Part shown: positions 41,733-55,062 of the stretch, in pieces
Layout of the letters: every line of letters begins with the position of its first letter
Numbering within the stretch: position 1 is the first letter of the stretch
NCBI RefSeq assembly: GCF_036669915.1
Contig: NC_089321.1
Span: 7,606,163-7,670,162, forward strand
Length of the DNA: 64,000 bases
Reading direction: 5' to 3'
Source of the DNA: Pocillopora verrucosa
Lineage: Eukaryota; Cnidaria; Anthozoa; Scleractinia; Pocilloporidae
Made by a program: the position numbers and the translations under genes
The notes under the pieces: model-generated
Told to the model about the DNA's origin: nothing
Seen by the model: the letters and a program-made list of their open reading frames with translations, nothing else
The model's database searches: none

Positions 41733-42536
41733 CATAGCAGCCGCTTTGGAATATAATAAGAATTGTTTGTAAACTGAACTGAAACTAAATTAAAAACATC
41801 GTTATAAGAAGTAAAGAACATCCACACTAAGGGGTTTAGAAACGAATCTGTTGCCGAAAAAACATTTTTTCCTAGGGGTGAACCGTTGATATGCATTAAG
41901 GAATCCTGTCAACGTTGCATTAGAAACAACTATGAATAAAATATATTAGTCAAGTAGTATCTGATAAAATCTTACAGTCATGCGCATTAGAAAGGGTTTT
42001 AATTCCTGTCGGATATAGAATATCATCTTCATTTGGATTATATTATAAATACCATACAGAACACAGGGAGAAACTTGCTACTGATTAAACAATTCTGTTC
42101 AAAAAGAGTCCGCTTGTTGACGTCCGTCAGATCTTGTTTCTTTATTTCGAATAGTAACATTCAGTAAATAAAGTTTCCTTGTCTTCCCTCCCCCTCAATT
42201 TCTTCATGAATCTCGCCTGTCGGAGGCTTACAGTCAGCAAAGACAGGCGAGGAGGCAGGCGCATAAAAGATGGCACGCAGAGGTTTCCTTGGACGTAGTT
42301 TCGTTTTATATTTCTTAATTTGAATAAGAGAAAGGGCTGCCAATGACTCACTTATTTAGTACAAAGTTGTCGAGAAATCATGACTAGTTAATGATATGAA
42401 AGAGATCACGGATTCTTTTACACTTTACCCCCCTATAATTCTGATTAAGATTTCATATATAATATAAACATATTCAAATTAAATAAAGACAGACGAAAAG
42501 ATATGAACATGTTCAAATAAAGACAGACAGAACTTA

Positions 42537-42733
42537 GGCCTAGTTCAAACGTCGATCTTTACATGTAACGAACCTAACGTTTCTATTAAGTACATGTAAA
42601 GATCGACGTTTGAATCAATTAGGATCGGCAGATTTGTATAGACGTTTAAATCAACTGCCGCTCTTAATTATTCGAGTCGACCCAAATTGCAATTAGGTTC
42701 GGTACATGTAAAGATCGACGTTTGAACTAGGCC
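42537..42733. mobile_element. 197-bp MITE with TTA target duplications
   Basis: Inverted ends of about 30 bp start GGCCTAGTTCAAACGTCGAT, with internal repeats of ACATGTAAAGATCGACGTTT. TTA duplications flank it (42534-42536, 42734-42736). The matching places in units I (about 10528) and IV (about 54847) read GGAACTTAATCAC, an empty site with a single TTA. The TTA target and GGCC terminus are compatible with a PIF/Harbinger-type non-autonomous element. Confidence 0.88.
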
Positions 42734-42947
42734 TTAATCACTTCTTACTACAGGCTTCAGATAACACCCAGTTTTCATGTAGCATAATGGGGGACGAATT
42801 TTAAAAATGTCTTTTTCCTTTACACTTTGGCCGTCAGAATCGAGAAAATGTCAGATATGTGAAATAAAGTCATCTGTGTCGGAAATTCGCTCTCGTGTAA
42901 TTGTATGAAAATTTCCCAAATGATTCTGATGGAAAAAGTAATATTAT

Positions 42948-43150
42948 CTATTCATCAGACAACACAGTGATATGGTCTTGTGGATTTTAATATTTCACGG
43001 AGATTGTCCGATTTTTGATGTACTCATACTGTGCTGTAAACCCCTGCATTTCTTTTATTTCCATTGGACATTACCGCCAGGGTCCTAAAAATCCCTTCAT
43101 TTGCTTCTCCATAGCGCCAAGGGCTAATCAGGTTGCGCCGCCGTAGCTAG
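42948..43150 (+). pseudogene. Family D receptor C-terminal relic, unit III
   Basis: Same relic with the same left edge as at 10739. Here the helix-7 segment reads YCAVNPCI and then diverges (SFISIGHYRQG), with a stop early in the fragment (GGATTTTAA). Confidence 0.8.
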
Positions 43151-45783
43151 GCCTCGCACTATAAAATGCTCATCAGTCGCAATCAAGGATAAATTTCGTA
43201 CTGACTGTTTTAATCAAAACTTAAGGAAAGTCAACTTTACAGTAAAAAATTTCTTTTTAGTAAAAGTTCTTAGTTGAATAACGAAGGTGAACTTTGTCGA
43301 TTGTCAGTTTGATGTTTTTAAAAACTATGATGATAAAGACGTTCATTGGTCCCTCTTGAAACTGATCGCTCATTTGCATTCAGCGGCATGTCAAAAAATC
43401 AGAAGAAGATAAGAAGCCAGGTATAAAAGCTTAATTTTTTATAACGGAAAATCTTGTTAAACTCAAGAAACTTTATGGAAGTTTTGGTCACGAAAATAAA
43501 TTAACAAGTTAGTGAAATTAACTCCCCGAAAAGATGTACAAGATATAAAGCAAGAAGCGTATTCCTGTCTGAATGGACTTCAATATAAACTAAATAATTC
43601 AAGCAAAATTACGCTGCTTTGTCTGTTCATGCAGTTTTTCTTATTTTAAAAGTTGGGTTCAGAGCCAAAGGTTGGTTAAAAGAAGGGAAATTATCGTTTG
43701 CCTAAAACAACCTCAGGGATGCGGTTCATCGAGGCCGACATTTATTCTTTTTTATACTCTTTCGTCTTTTTGTTCTTCTTTGATAGTCATATCACCTGTA
43801 CTTTGGTTTTACCGCGGAGACTGAAATTTGCCACTCGGCGATGTTTACATTTTGACTAGATGGACTCGCCGAGGCACATATGGTTGATGAGCTTATGCAG
43901 TCGTTTAAGTCAACTATTTATCTCCATTTGCTATTATGCTTTTTAAATCGAAAGAAAGAAAATGCAAAATTTTTACAGAGCGGCTTTACGATACAAATGG
44001 CCGGAATACTTTGATCAAAAAGCTGTCACCGTTAAAAGAATTTCGAAATTTGTTAAATAGAAAGTGAGCTGACAGTTGGAAATTCTCAAAAAGGAATGTT
44101 TACACGAAAAGTAGTCTCGCAATATGCAAAGGTGTTTGAAGATAAAGACCGCTTAATTAAGTTACTATGACAGAGATAATTTACCGTAAGGTTGTTTTGT
44201 AGCTATTGTTTTTGTAGTTAAATAGGGCGAATGATAGGTTTATTATTATCTAAAAAGTCATTTCAAAACAGTCACAACATGAGTCAAGAAGAACATGGAA
44301 CTTCAATTTCTAAGATTGATCTTTTCCAGCACTAGTCATTTCAGTTGGCGCTAAACTTAAATCATCCGCTCAGCTGAAGGGAAGTTTCGTGAACAAAGTG
44401 CCATCAAGCAAAAGCTTATCGGATTCAAATTGCTAACTCGGGTTGAGCCCTGTGCATAAAAATTATGTGTCAATACCGACATATTTCTATGTCTATCAAA
44501 AGACAGTTATTAAGTGGCGTTTTCAATGCAAACATCCATAGGGGGGTCTTTTTCCATTGACGTGCTCTGTTCACAAACTTCTTACAACCAAATGACCACT
44601 GAGAAAAATAAAAATTACTGAAACCATCAATTCGTACCACGAAAGGTCTTAATATGTGAACTGGAATCGGGAAACTACTCCACATGTTGTATTTCAAAAC
44701 GTAATACGTTTTAACCTTAAACAATCCTAACGGCAAGAACATGTAGTTTAACAAATGAATTTATATTTTTAGTTGGGGTTTTGCGAAGTCTACAAATGGG
44801 TAGATATGTTTACCGTCACCTACAGCGCCATATCTCAACTTCAGCATAACGTATGAGAGCGGTGTCGAATTCTAAATTTGCCGTCGGGGTTTCCGTTCCC
44901 AGTGGACGCAAATTTTTGGTCATTTCACGTTGATGTTTTGCAGAGGACGGCTAAAATAATGAAGGAAATTTTAAAACGCACGTGCTGAGCTATTTGTTTT
45001 ACCCTTTAGATCCTTCGTTTGTTCCGTTCTCGTCTGGGCCGTCTGAGTAGGATCATATTTCTGAGTTCGTAAAAATAAAGCCAGATCAGATGAGAAAGTA
45101 CAGAGAAGTGGTTCATTAACTTGATTCACATCTATGACCATCTATGGCTTAAAAATGAATTTTTAATTTACACGCTCAGAGATTCTGAGTGTCTTCCTCA
45201 GGTTGCACTTCTCTTGTGGGTTCTTACACTCTATTTAAATAAGTGTTTTTGAAAAAAGTCTGATTGTTAACATATAAATTATAATAGCCATTAGCTGGAC
45301 GGAAATAATCCAAAGTTGTCTGGCAGGTATTAAAGCTGAAAGTAGACTGAAAAACGTTGTATAGTCGCCTTTTGCAATACCATTTGCCGTTAACGTCACA
45401 CTTAAACTTTTCTATTTTAGAAAAACTTCTTTCTCATGCATGATGATTCTGAGACAAGCTGTCAACTGTCATTCAACATCACTAAATTATTCTATTTCGG
45501 TAGTCGCCATTCTATCATGTGCTTTATTCATGTTTGCCTTTAGATTCAGATCACGCATTGCGTTCAGCTACCTTCCTTAAAAATGACTTGTGTTTCGTCT
45601 TTTATATGTAAATAAATTTCTCTAAAATTGTTGTTTTCACTTCTTGTCTTCCAAGTCTATCTGTAATCATACTCGTGATCAACAAATCGGACTCCCACTT
45701 CGCAGTCGTTTGATTTAGTCGATCCCTCGTATGATTACAGACCGAATTAGACTTCACTCGGTTTTATTACCATCACTAATCTG

Positions 45784-45832
45784 TTTCGCTTTCTATGGAA
45801 ATTATCATCAAGGCTTTAAGAGTCTCTTTAGC
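45784..45832 (+). pseudogene. C-terminal receptor scrap, unit IV
   Basis: Same GNYHQGFKSLFS-stop peptide as at 1607, in the equivalent place of unit IV. It adds no receptor body upstream. Confidence 0.6.
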
Positions 45833-48069
45833 TGATTTCTTTCTGGTTGACCTAGATGCTTTTTAAACCGAAAGAGAGAAAATGCTAAATATTTTATGGA
45901 GCGGCTTTACACGATATAAATGGCCGGAATACGTCGATTGAAAAGCTGTCACCGTTACAAGAATTTAGAAAGTCTTTGAGCAGAAAGCGACTTATTGATT
46001 AAGCTGACAGTTGGACAGCTGGCAGTTCTTTCTGGTTGACCCATATGCTATGTTGTAGTTTGAGCCCCCGAGCTGTTGCATGTTCGCTCACTAGCTTACG
46101 ATGTTTCTGGTGAAGGTACACAATATGTCAGCTTTACTGCTGATATATAACAGAAATGGGCTAATTAATACGACTTTGAAGTGAAACTCCTTCTTTGAAT
46201 AGTCACGAACGAAGTTTAAAGATTGGGATACAACTCAATCGACCCCGCTAAAAAATATATATATAAAATATCTTGTCTACTGGTATTCTGGCACTTATTA
46301 ATTCAAAATGACCGGTTAAGGAAGTTGAAATAAACCAGGATCTTCAAACTCCTTAGAAAAAGTCACTTCAGACCGCACGACTTCGTGTCTATACCTAACT
46401 GGCAACTCAAAGAATTTTTAAGAAAATTTTTATGACGGCTTAAACCGTTATTTAGAATAATTATGGCTTAATGATCGTTTGATATATATAATTCTAGGTA
46501 CATATTTTGTAAACACTTTTTGTAGAGCACTGTCGTTGAAATTTTTCCAAGGGGTTAAAGGATCAGATAAAAAAATAAGATCGAATTGATCACATGTAGA
46601 ATCCAGTAAATAAAGACAAAACATATTACATAACCACAGCCCTTTCATTATATATACCAGAAAACATATAATTAAAATCCTCTTTTTTCACAATGAAAAG
46701 AAAGTTAACTTATTGTTTGAATGAGTGTGCTTGAAATAGGTTTAAACGAAGGGACGAAATTATATTGAGAGCAATAGAAAGAACAACATCTGTTTATTCT
46801 TTGGCATGAGAAATAAAAAGAGATATCAAAGAAGTACATGGGACATTGGGGTTGACTGAATTAAGAAAAAAAAATTGATCTAGAATTGAAAGAAATGTTG
46901 CGCTTTTTAAACTTCATCAATTCCTTCCTTAGCACTCATATCACCTCCACTTTGTAATTTACTTTTACCTTTGGGAGTGCATGACATTTGTCGCTCAGTA
47001 ATATTTACACCTTGAATAAATGACCTCACCAGAGCACTTAACATAAGTGCGTTTATGCGGTCGTTTATGGCAACGGAAAACGGTAAAATTAAATTTTTCA
47101 GTTTAATAAGTTTTTTCTCAAAAGAATCTCTTGGTTTCTCTGTGATCCTTTAACATACTGTATACTACATCCTGCAACATTTTCCTTCACTTATTATAAG
47201 CTGTCATCACATGAAACCAGCTGTCAAACGTTATTCAACAAATAACGCTATTTCAGTTTTTGCTTTCCAGTCGTTTGCTTAAGTTTTATTGTCTTTTTAA
47301 TTTAGATCACGCCTCGCAGGGGAAGAAAACAGCCAGCTTTCATTTTAACTTCATTTTTTCCCCGTTTCCCGCTCCTCAATTACCAGGCCGTTCTCGCACA
47401 CACATTCCTGGCTTTTTGTTAGCTGATATTAGTTTTTCACGACTCATTCTGGCTTGGAAGCTGACATCCGTCAATCGTCTGGTACAAAAATAGTATGCAA
47501 ACAAGCGGTCAATTAAAAAATACAAAAATCAGCATCAAGTAACTGAAGCACAAATTTATGATACGTATTGAAAGCGTACAAAAACCTTTACAGTTTTACG
47601 CCGTAAATACTGTAGCAATTAACAAAGATGTTTATAAATAAGGACATGCATGTTATTTTGTGGCAGATTCTTTCCGCGAGGTAGTATCGCTTCTTTACAG
47701 CTAATTTTTTACGAAACAAAATAAAAAATGCGATAACTAATAAATTCTCAGGGAAGTCTCTCCTTTCCTTAAACTGAATGTTGTAATTACCAGCTGTTTA
47801 CATACACGTCAAGAGAAGAAAATAGACTGAGAAAATGGAACTTTCTAAAACTTTCCTGAAGCCAATGATATTTCTATTTAAAGTAGAATTATCCAAATGA
47901 GATCATTCCCAACTCTTTCATCTGCTAATCAAAATGAAGGTTCAGGTACATCTGTCGATATTCTTAAATTTCTGGAGAAGCTAACGTATGCAATTTAGAA
48001 CAATAATAATATCTATGCAAATCATCACTGCGTTCACTTGAAAAAAGAGCGTTCAGAGCTGTTGGCTGA

Positions 48070-48180
48070 ATGTCGGCGATGTGATCGCAACGATGAATGG
48101 AACACAGGTAACGAGCTACTTAAATCCAGTTACTGAGGGAAAGAGAATCGAATTCAACTTTGCTTACAGCTTTTATAAAA
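48070..48180 (+). pseudogene. N-terminal receptor scrap (family F), unit IV
   Basis: Same scrap as in unit I, including the early stop after MSAM, in the matching position of unit IV. Confidence 0.6.
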
Positions 48181-49475
48181 TAACAAAATATAAAATAAAG
48201 ACAGGAAAAAGTTAATAAGCGAGTAAGAAAGGAGTTTTTACTATGGGAAAAATCATTTGGATCTGTTCCTCATGGAAAACTAAATCCAACTCAGTAAAAG
48301 AAGTTGGACTAAAGAAAGTAAATGAAAGGTATTTGTCAGTAATCAGCTTTGTTTTGTTTATTGAGACTAAAGGTAGCCCCCCGAGAACTACTCAGTGCCA
48401 AAGCTTGGTTAAAGAAAGGAAAATTATCCTTTTCTTAAAACAACTTCAGGGATACGGTTCATCGAAACCGATATTTATCCTTTTTTACTCTTTTGTCCTT
48501 TTGTTCTTCTTTGATAGTCATATCACCTGTACTTTGGTTTTACCGCGGCGACTGAATTTTGTTGCTCAACGATGTTTACATTTTGAATAGATGGCCTCGC
48601 CGAGGCACAGAAGGTTAATGAGTGTATGCGATCGTTTAAGTCGGTTAAAGCAACGGAGATATCATCTTTGCTCGAATACAGAAACAAGATTAAAGGAAAA
48701 ATTTACATCGTAAGCCATATGAATTCTGTCGTGTAAATTTGTTAAATTATTACAAGTTCTCCTGGTGACTTATGAAACCATACCATTTTTCTCGCATATA
48801 GGAAATCGGCTTTGTCCCGGCTGTTTCCTTCCCTTTTATTACAACTTCCTGAAAGTTTTCTTTAAAACTCCAACCAGTCTACTGAGCAACAAGCTCAGGC
48901 TAATTAAACTTTCGATGGCAACATAATTAAAAATAAATTCTGAATTGAAAAGAAGACTTATGAAGCCATACCATTTTTTATAGCACATAAGAAGTCGGCC
49001 TGATATTGTCCTCTACCCTTCCTTTTTGTTACGACTTCGTGAAAATTTTCTTTAATACTCCAATAAGTTTACTAAGCAACAAGACTAATCAGTAAGTTCG
49101 AGGCTGGATTAAACTTTCGATGGCAACATAATTAAAAATAAATTCTGAATTGAAAAGAAGATTGTAGATCTTTTCGCTACTAGCTGTCAACCGTTATACT
49201 ATATCAGTAAACATCTGCGGCTGGGCTATTTCTGGAGCCATTGGAACAATATTGATAATGATTATATAAACTCATATAAGATGGGCTCTTGCTTATAAAC
49301 TTGAGAAAATTGTCCCTTTTGCCGACAATATTTGAAAAAGCATATCGATTGCTTAATTTCGGACAACAGCTGATTCCAACCATACTTTTCTAAGTTAGAG
49401 GTCTCAGGTGAAGACTGTCGATTTTCTAGAATTTTCCTAGGTATGTTCATTGATTAAACATGTGAAAGTTTCATC

Positions 49476-49482
49476 TATATAA
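49476..49482 (+). promoter_or_regulatory. TATA box of receptor A3
   Basis: TATATAA in CATCTATATAAGATAGATAG, in the same place as in A1. Confidence 0.55.
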
Positions 49483-49569
49483 GATAGATAGGCTGTGTTT
49501 CCAGTCGAGTTTAGGTACCCACCGCAAGGCTGTTGGCTGAAGAAAAACCTGATCTCTTGGTATCGAAAA

Positions 49570-50568
49570 ATGTTTGCAAACGTGACAGCAATGGTGAATG
49601 GAACACAGTCCATGTCGAGCTGCTTCAACCCCACAGCGAGAAGAATTGGAGGAACCTTCGCCTACTGTCTGCTATTTGTTGTGTCGCTGGCTGCGAATAC
49701 CTTCATTGGAATAATTGTCTATAGGACGAAAACTATGAGAACACCAATCAACATTTTGATTGTAAACATGGCAATCTCCGATCTGTTGTACCCGATTTTC
49801 CTCTTTCCTAAAATTTTTGTAGAGTTAAACACGGCCGGCAACTGGCTGGTTGGCGGTCCCCTTGGCCATGCGGCGTGTAAACTGAGTTCCTTCGTTTCAG
49901 ATTTCTCAACTCTAGTGTCAATTCAGAGCCTGTTGTTGATCGCAGTGGATCGATTTGTAGCTGTAGTATTTCCTCTCCGTTCCCCACTGATCAGTTCAAA
50001 GCAGTGCCGGTACTTCATTTTCGTCATTTGGATCGTCGCCATGGCAGTCCATTGCCCATATTTGATCGCCTTTAAAGTTCTTGAGTATTCAGAAGGGTTA
50101 GTTTGTTGGTTGCAGTGGAATGACACATTTGGAGAGTCCCTATCGCAGCAAACCTACATACTGGGATTGATCGTTGTTACCAGATATGTCCCTTTGGTTT
50201 TGATTTCCAAACTTTATTTTGGCATTTCCTTAAAAATTAAATCGCAGAAGATTCTAGGGAAGCAATCAGCTAACGCAAGAGAACGGCGTTTGAAGAAAGA
50301 AAGAAATGTTCTTAATATGTCCGTTGCCATTGTCCTGGTGTTCGCCGTATGCTGGTTGCCACTCAGCATCTACGCCTTGCTGTTCCATTATTCATCAAAC
50401 ATGGCTATGAGGTCATCTTGTGGCATGGAATACTTTAAAATTATTGCCTTTCTTCTGGCGCACTCGTACTGTGCTGTAAATCCTTGCATCTGTTTTATCT
50501 TCAGTGGTAATTATCGTCAAGGTCTCAAGAATCTCTTCGATTGTTTTCCTGCAGGTGAAGCTGCTTAG
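49570..50568 (+). CDS. Class A GPCR, receptor A3
   Basis: A 332-aa receptor almost identical to A1. The differences I find are S2F, I22T, V101A, L151F and G324D. It shares with A1 the unusual R205 and K214 inside helix 5, showing common descent of these two copies after separation from A2 and A4. All landmarks are present (AN in helix 1, D71, C103/C179, DRF, W154, P208, CWLP, NPCIC). The residue before the tail cysteine is aspartate, which may affect lipid anchoring there. Promoter and 3' AATAAA (50714-50719) match A1. The start is chosen as for A1; here it reads MFANVT. Confidence 0.92.
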   Translation: MFANVTAMVNGTQSMSSCFNPTARRIGGTFAYCLLFVVSLAANTFIGIIVYRTKTMRTPINILIVNMAISDLLYPIFLFPKIFVELNTAGNWLVGGPLGHAACKLSSFVSDFSTLVSIQSLLLIAVDRFVAVVFPLRSPLISSKQCRYFIFVIWIVAMAVHCPYLIAFKVLEYSEGLVCWLQWNDTFGESLSQQTYILGLIVVTRYVPLVLISKLYFGISLKIKSQKILGKQSANARERRLKKERNVLNMSVAIVLVFAVCWLPLSIYALLFHYSSNMAMRSSCGMEYFKIIAFLLAHSYCAVNPCICFIFSGNYRQGLKNLFDCFPAGEAA

Positions 50569-51100
50569 TTACCGTTTTCTCCCCAGCCTTCTGCATGCTG
50601 TTTGGATTTATCAGCGCATTGATGTGGCTGAACATGCCCGCCGTTTCTTTATCCCTATTTATAGAGAATTTGAGCAGAGAAAGTTTTGAGACGCGGGCAG
50701 CAACAGGAGAAAGAATAAAACTAAATCTGGCGCGATTTGACACTAATTCATCGACCGTAAGGAATAAGAACTTTTAACTTGCGGCTGCCGTCCGCGTCTG
50801 CCGTCGATGCTTAAGCTCTCTAATAATTACACTTATGAAGTAGTTGGTGCAGCGAAACCCATCCATCAACTGATTTACTGTTTGGTGACAACAAACTTTC
50901 CACATTTTACAACTCTGGCCATCTCTTTCTGACTTGTTGAAACTGTTCGTAATCCCTTTTAGAAGAGCCTCGCTATATTGCTTCTGAAATTTTTGACTTG
51001 GCACCCGGAAAAAGACAACCCGTATGTATTTTCAACTGGTCAGGCAAAGTGACAATAGACGTTGTTGAGATAATGTGGGATCTCCTTAAGACACACGCCA

Positions 51101-51509
51101 GCGGCAACGCGTAATAGATTAAAGAAAAACTTTAGAGCTGAAGTTAATCAGAAAGGGAATACTGTAAACGTTGTAGCGGCAACGTGTAATAAATCAAAGA
51201 AGAAGCTTTAGAGTTGGAGTTAATCAGAAAGGGAATACTATAAACGTTGTAGCGGCAACGTGTAATAAATTAAAGAGGAAGCTTTAGAGTTGGAGTTAAT
51301 CAGAAAGGGAAAACTATAAACGTTGTAGCGGCAACGTGTAATAAATTAAAGAAGAAGCTTTAGAGTTGGAGTTAATCAGAAAGGGAATACTGTAAACGTT
51401 GTATCGGCAACGTGTAAGAAATTGAAGAAGAAGCTTTAGAGTTGGATTTAATCAGAAAGGGAATATTGTAAACGTTGTAGCGGCAGCGCGTAATTGATTA
51501 AAGAAGAAG
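51101..51509 (+). repeat. 76-bp minisatellite, about 5.5 copies (unit IV)
   Basis: Repeats begin at 51101, 51176, 51252, 51328, 51404 and 51480, against four starts in unit I. The first and last repeats match those of unit I, so expansion was internal. Confidence 0.9.
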
Positions 51510-52663
51510 CTTCCGTGAGCACAATTCTTGGTACCTTCCGCCCAGTTTGCTCATGCAAGCTAGTTTCCTTCAAACGCCCCAATAGTTGTTTGAACTGTGG
51601 TTTCAGGATTTCCGGTTTTAATGTTTATATAACAATCATTTTTTATATAACGATCAATAAGCTGCTATAATTAGATGAGAAAAAATAAAGTCTGATTTAA
51701 ATCCAAGATGAAATAAATAAGATCAAAAAAAGCTATGCGGACTGGTTTTTCTCTCATAAGCTAAATTGTTATTACGGTTATTCCTCTCAAGTTCCGTATT
51801 TATCGGATTGACGCCTCACCTCGATTATGGGCCCTCCCCTCTCCTTCTGCTTCCCCCTCCCCACCCCCCTGCTTGCAAAAAAATCGTAGTGTATAGGAGG
51901 AGGCTCTTTAGAAGGCGATGGTTAACGGTTAAAATGTCGGCCATTTTACGGCTAGCGGTTAAATTCCTTCCTTTGTGATTACTAAGAAAATTTTTACTGT
52001 TAACTTTTTTGCGACTAAAGGTTAAAATTTGGCAATTTTTCCGCCTAACGGCTAAACTTTTAGGCCGTTTTATGCCTAACGGTTAACCCGATCGAGAGCC
52101 TCTAAGAGGAGTGTAACTTATTCAATATTTCCTTACAATCTCGAAAATCATTGCCTATGGTACATCTTCGTGTATTCTAGGTAATTAGAGTTAAAGTGCC
52201 CATGACACGAAATCTTTTTGGCGTAAATATTTAGCTTATTAAGTGTAAAAACCAATTTCCATAAAAGAAAAATTTCAAAAAACTTAAAACTCGGTTTTTT
52301 CGGGCCCTAAAGCGCTTTTATTTTGTCTTAAAAGTGTCCCGTGGACTGGTAACGAATTAGCGGGTGATAAAGTAGAAAATTGTGAAACTTTCTTCTAGAT
52401 TTGTCCTACTTCCGGCTCCACCATAGTTGCCGACGGCAATTTTAAAAACAGCTATTAACTGGAAAATGCAAACAAAATTTCATGATCTATGACAACAAAC
52501 CCAAATAAAGACCTAAAATAATAGGTTTGAGTGTGAATCATCAAAATGAAATATTCAAATTTTCACATCACTTCCACAGCAAGCGGTAATACATATAGAG
52601 GTGTTTGTGACTTCCATAAGATAATACTTTACTTTAACGGTGACTGAAGAACGCGTCTTCGGA

Positions 52664-53638
52664 ATGTCCACGAACTTGAGCGCAACAATGAATGCAACTC
52701 AGCCGTCGAACTGCTATAATCCCACAGCATTGAGGATTGGGCACACAATTGCTTACTGCGTAATATTTATTATTTCTGTGGTTGGAAATTCCTTTATTGG
52801 AATAATTGTTTACAAGACAAAAACCATGCGAAAACCCATCAACTATCTAATTGTGAACATGGCTATGTCAGACCTACTGTTCCCGATATTCTTGATCCCA
52901 AAAACTGTAGTAGAGATACATGACGATGATTGGCCCATTAGAGGCCATCTTGGCGAGGTTTTGTGTAAGCTCGCTCCTTTTTCAGCCGATCTCTCCTCTG
53001 TTGTGTCAATTCAGAGCCTTGTGCTCATAGCAGTGGATCGATTTGTAGCTGTGGTATTTCCCCTCCGTTCTCCGCTCTTCAGTTCAAAATTGTATCGCTT
53101 CTTTATTCTCGCCACGTGGATCATCGCCATGGCTACATTCATCCCGTATCTGGTCGCGTTCAAGCTGGTCGAATATGATCATGAGTACAAGTGTGTGCGG
53201 CAATGTATGCGTGTTTTTGACGATTCCTCGTCGGTGACAAAATACTTTATGGCACTTTTTATTGCATTTTTTTATATTCCCTTCGTTCTGATGTTTATTC
53301 TATATCTTGCGATTTTTTTGAAACTGAAGTCCCAGAGAGGACCAGGCGAACACTCAATGAACGCTCAAATTCAGCGCTTGAGAAGGGAGAGAAATGCACT
53401 GAAGCTTTCCATTGCTATTGTGTTAGGGTTCGCTGTATGCTGGATTCCATTCAGTATTTTTGCATTAGTACGTATGTTTGCAGATGAAAACAATGCTACA
53501 ATGTCCTGTGGATTCAAACAGTTATTAGAGCAAGTTGCTCTGCTACTGAGTCGAACAAATAGCGCTATAAACCCCTGCATCTGTTTTATTTTCAGTGGAA
53601 ATTATCGCCAAGGTCTTAACAATCTCCTCGGCTGCTGA
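52664..53638 (+). CDS. Class A GPCR, receptor B3
   Basis: A 324-aa receptor differing from B1 at about eleven positions. It has valine where B1 has glutamate in helix 3 (QSLVLIAVDRF), AV for TV after DRF, cysteine for tryptophan in ECL2 (RQCMRVF), and asparagine for lysine in helix 8 (GLNNLLGC). The start MSTNLSATM aligns with B1; GN, D70, C101/C177, CWIP and NPCIC are intact. The extra ECL2 cysteine at 181 could disturb the normal C101-C177 pairing. The stop right after LLGC is shared with B1 and B2. AATAAA lies at 53655-53660. Confidence 0.92.
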   Translation: MSTNLSATMNATQPSNCYNPTALRIGHTIAYCVIFIISVVGNSFIGIIVYKTKTMRKPINYLIVNMAMSDLLFPIFLIPKTVVEIHDDDWPIRGHLGEVLCKLAPFSADLSSVVSIQSLVLIAVDRFVAVVFPLRSPLFSSKLYRFFILATWIIAMATFIPYLVAFKLVEYDHEYKCVRQCMRVFDDSSSVTKYFMALFIAFFYIPFVLMFILYLAIFLKLKSQRGPGEHSMNAQIQRLRRERNALKLSIAIVLGFAVCWIPFSIFALVRMFADENNATMSCGFKQLLEQVALLLSRTNSAINPCICFIFSGNYRQGLNNLLGC

Positions 53639-55062
53639 GTGAGTTGCCAGGGCTAATAAAGATGCAATGTATCATGGCAGCCGCTTTGGAATATAATAAG
53701 AATTGTTTGTAAACTGAACTGAAACTAAATTAAATACATCATTATGAAAAGTAAAGAACATCCACACTTAAGGGTTTAGAAACAAATCTGTTGCCGTAAA
53801 AACATTTTTTTCCTAGGGGTGAACCGTTGATATGCATTAAGAAATCCTGTCAACGTTGCATTAGAAACAACTATGAATAAAACATATTAATCAAGTAGTA
53901 TCTGATAAAATCTTACAGTCATGTGCATTAGAAAGGGTTTTAATTCCTGTCGGATATAGAATATCATCTTCATTTGGATTATATTATAAATACTATACAG
54001 AACACAGGGAGAAACTTATCATTTTATCAATCACTTTATCGTAGATTAGACCATATCAGATGTATTAATCCAAATTTTCTAGATTCCGAACGCTCAATCA
54101 CCAACTTTGTTTTGTGAGGAAACATATACTGTGCATCATATATTGCTTGCTTTTGGTAAGAATACAATGTAAGAAAGTTTTCCATTTGGCCTCGTTTGTT
54201 CAAACAGGTGCTCATACTGGTAAAACATTAGCAAACACTTACATAGAGATTCAAAAATAGGACGCGATATGCTGGCGACATCCTGACGCAATTATCAAAT
54301 AGTTGATTCTCTCAATCGTATATTATGGGTGGAAAAATATCTGAAAGAGGAAAGCTACCGACAACAGAATATAAACATTTAATATTCTCTTGCTACTGAT
54401 TAAACAATTCTGTTCAAAAAGAGTCCGCTTGTTGACGTCTGTCAGATCTCTTTTCTTTATTTCGAATAGCAACATTCAGTAAATAAAGTTTTCTTGTCTT
54501 CTCTCCCCCTCAATTTATTCATGAATCTCGCCTGTCGGAGGCTTACAGTCAGCAAAGACAGGCGAGGAGGCAGGCGCATAAAAGATGGCACGCAGAGGTT
54601 TCTTTGGACGTAGTTTCGTTTTATATTTCTTAATTGAAATAAGAGAAAGGGCTGCCAATGACTCACTTATTTAGTACAAAATTGTCGAGAAATCATGACT
54701 AGTTAATGAGATGAAAGAGATCACGGATTCTTTTACACTTTACCCCCCTATAATTCTGATTAAGATTTCATATATAATATAAACATATTCAAATTAAATA
54801 AAGACAGCCGAAAAGATATGAACATGTTCAAATAAAGACAGACGGAACTTAATCACTTCTTACTACAGGCTTCAGATGACACCCAGTTTTCATGGAGCAT
54901 AATGGGGGACGAATTTTAAAAATGTCTTTTTCCTTTACACTTTGGCCGTCAGAATCAAGAAAATGTCAGATCTGCGAAACAAAGTCATCTGTGTCGGAAA
55001 TTCGCTCTCGTGTAATTGTATGAAAATTTCCCAAATGCTTCTGATGGAAAAAGGAATATTAT

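Larger units (their letters stand above)
39550..44177 (+). repeat. Segmental duplication unit III (shortened, A/B fusion)
   Basis: Homology to the other units resumes within the 3' flank of D1 and runs through a family A promoter region, an A/B fusion pseudogene, the family B 3' flank, the D relic and the unit end. About 3 kb that normally separates A from B is missing, including the 76-bp minisatellite. It lacks the Harbinger-like insertion of units I and IV but has a private 197-bp MITE. Confidence 0.75.
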
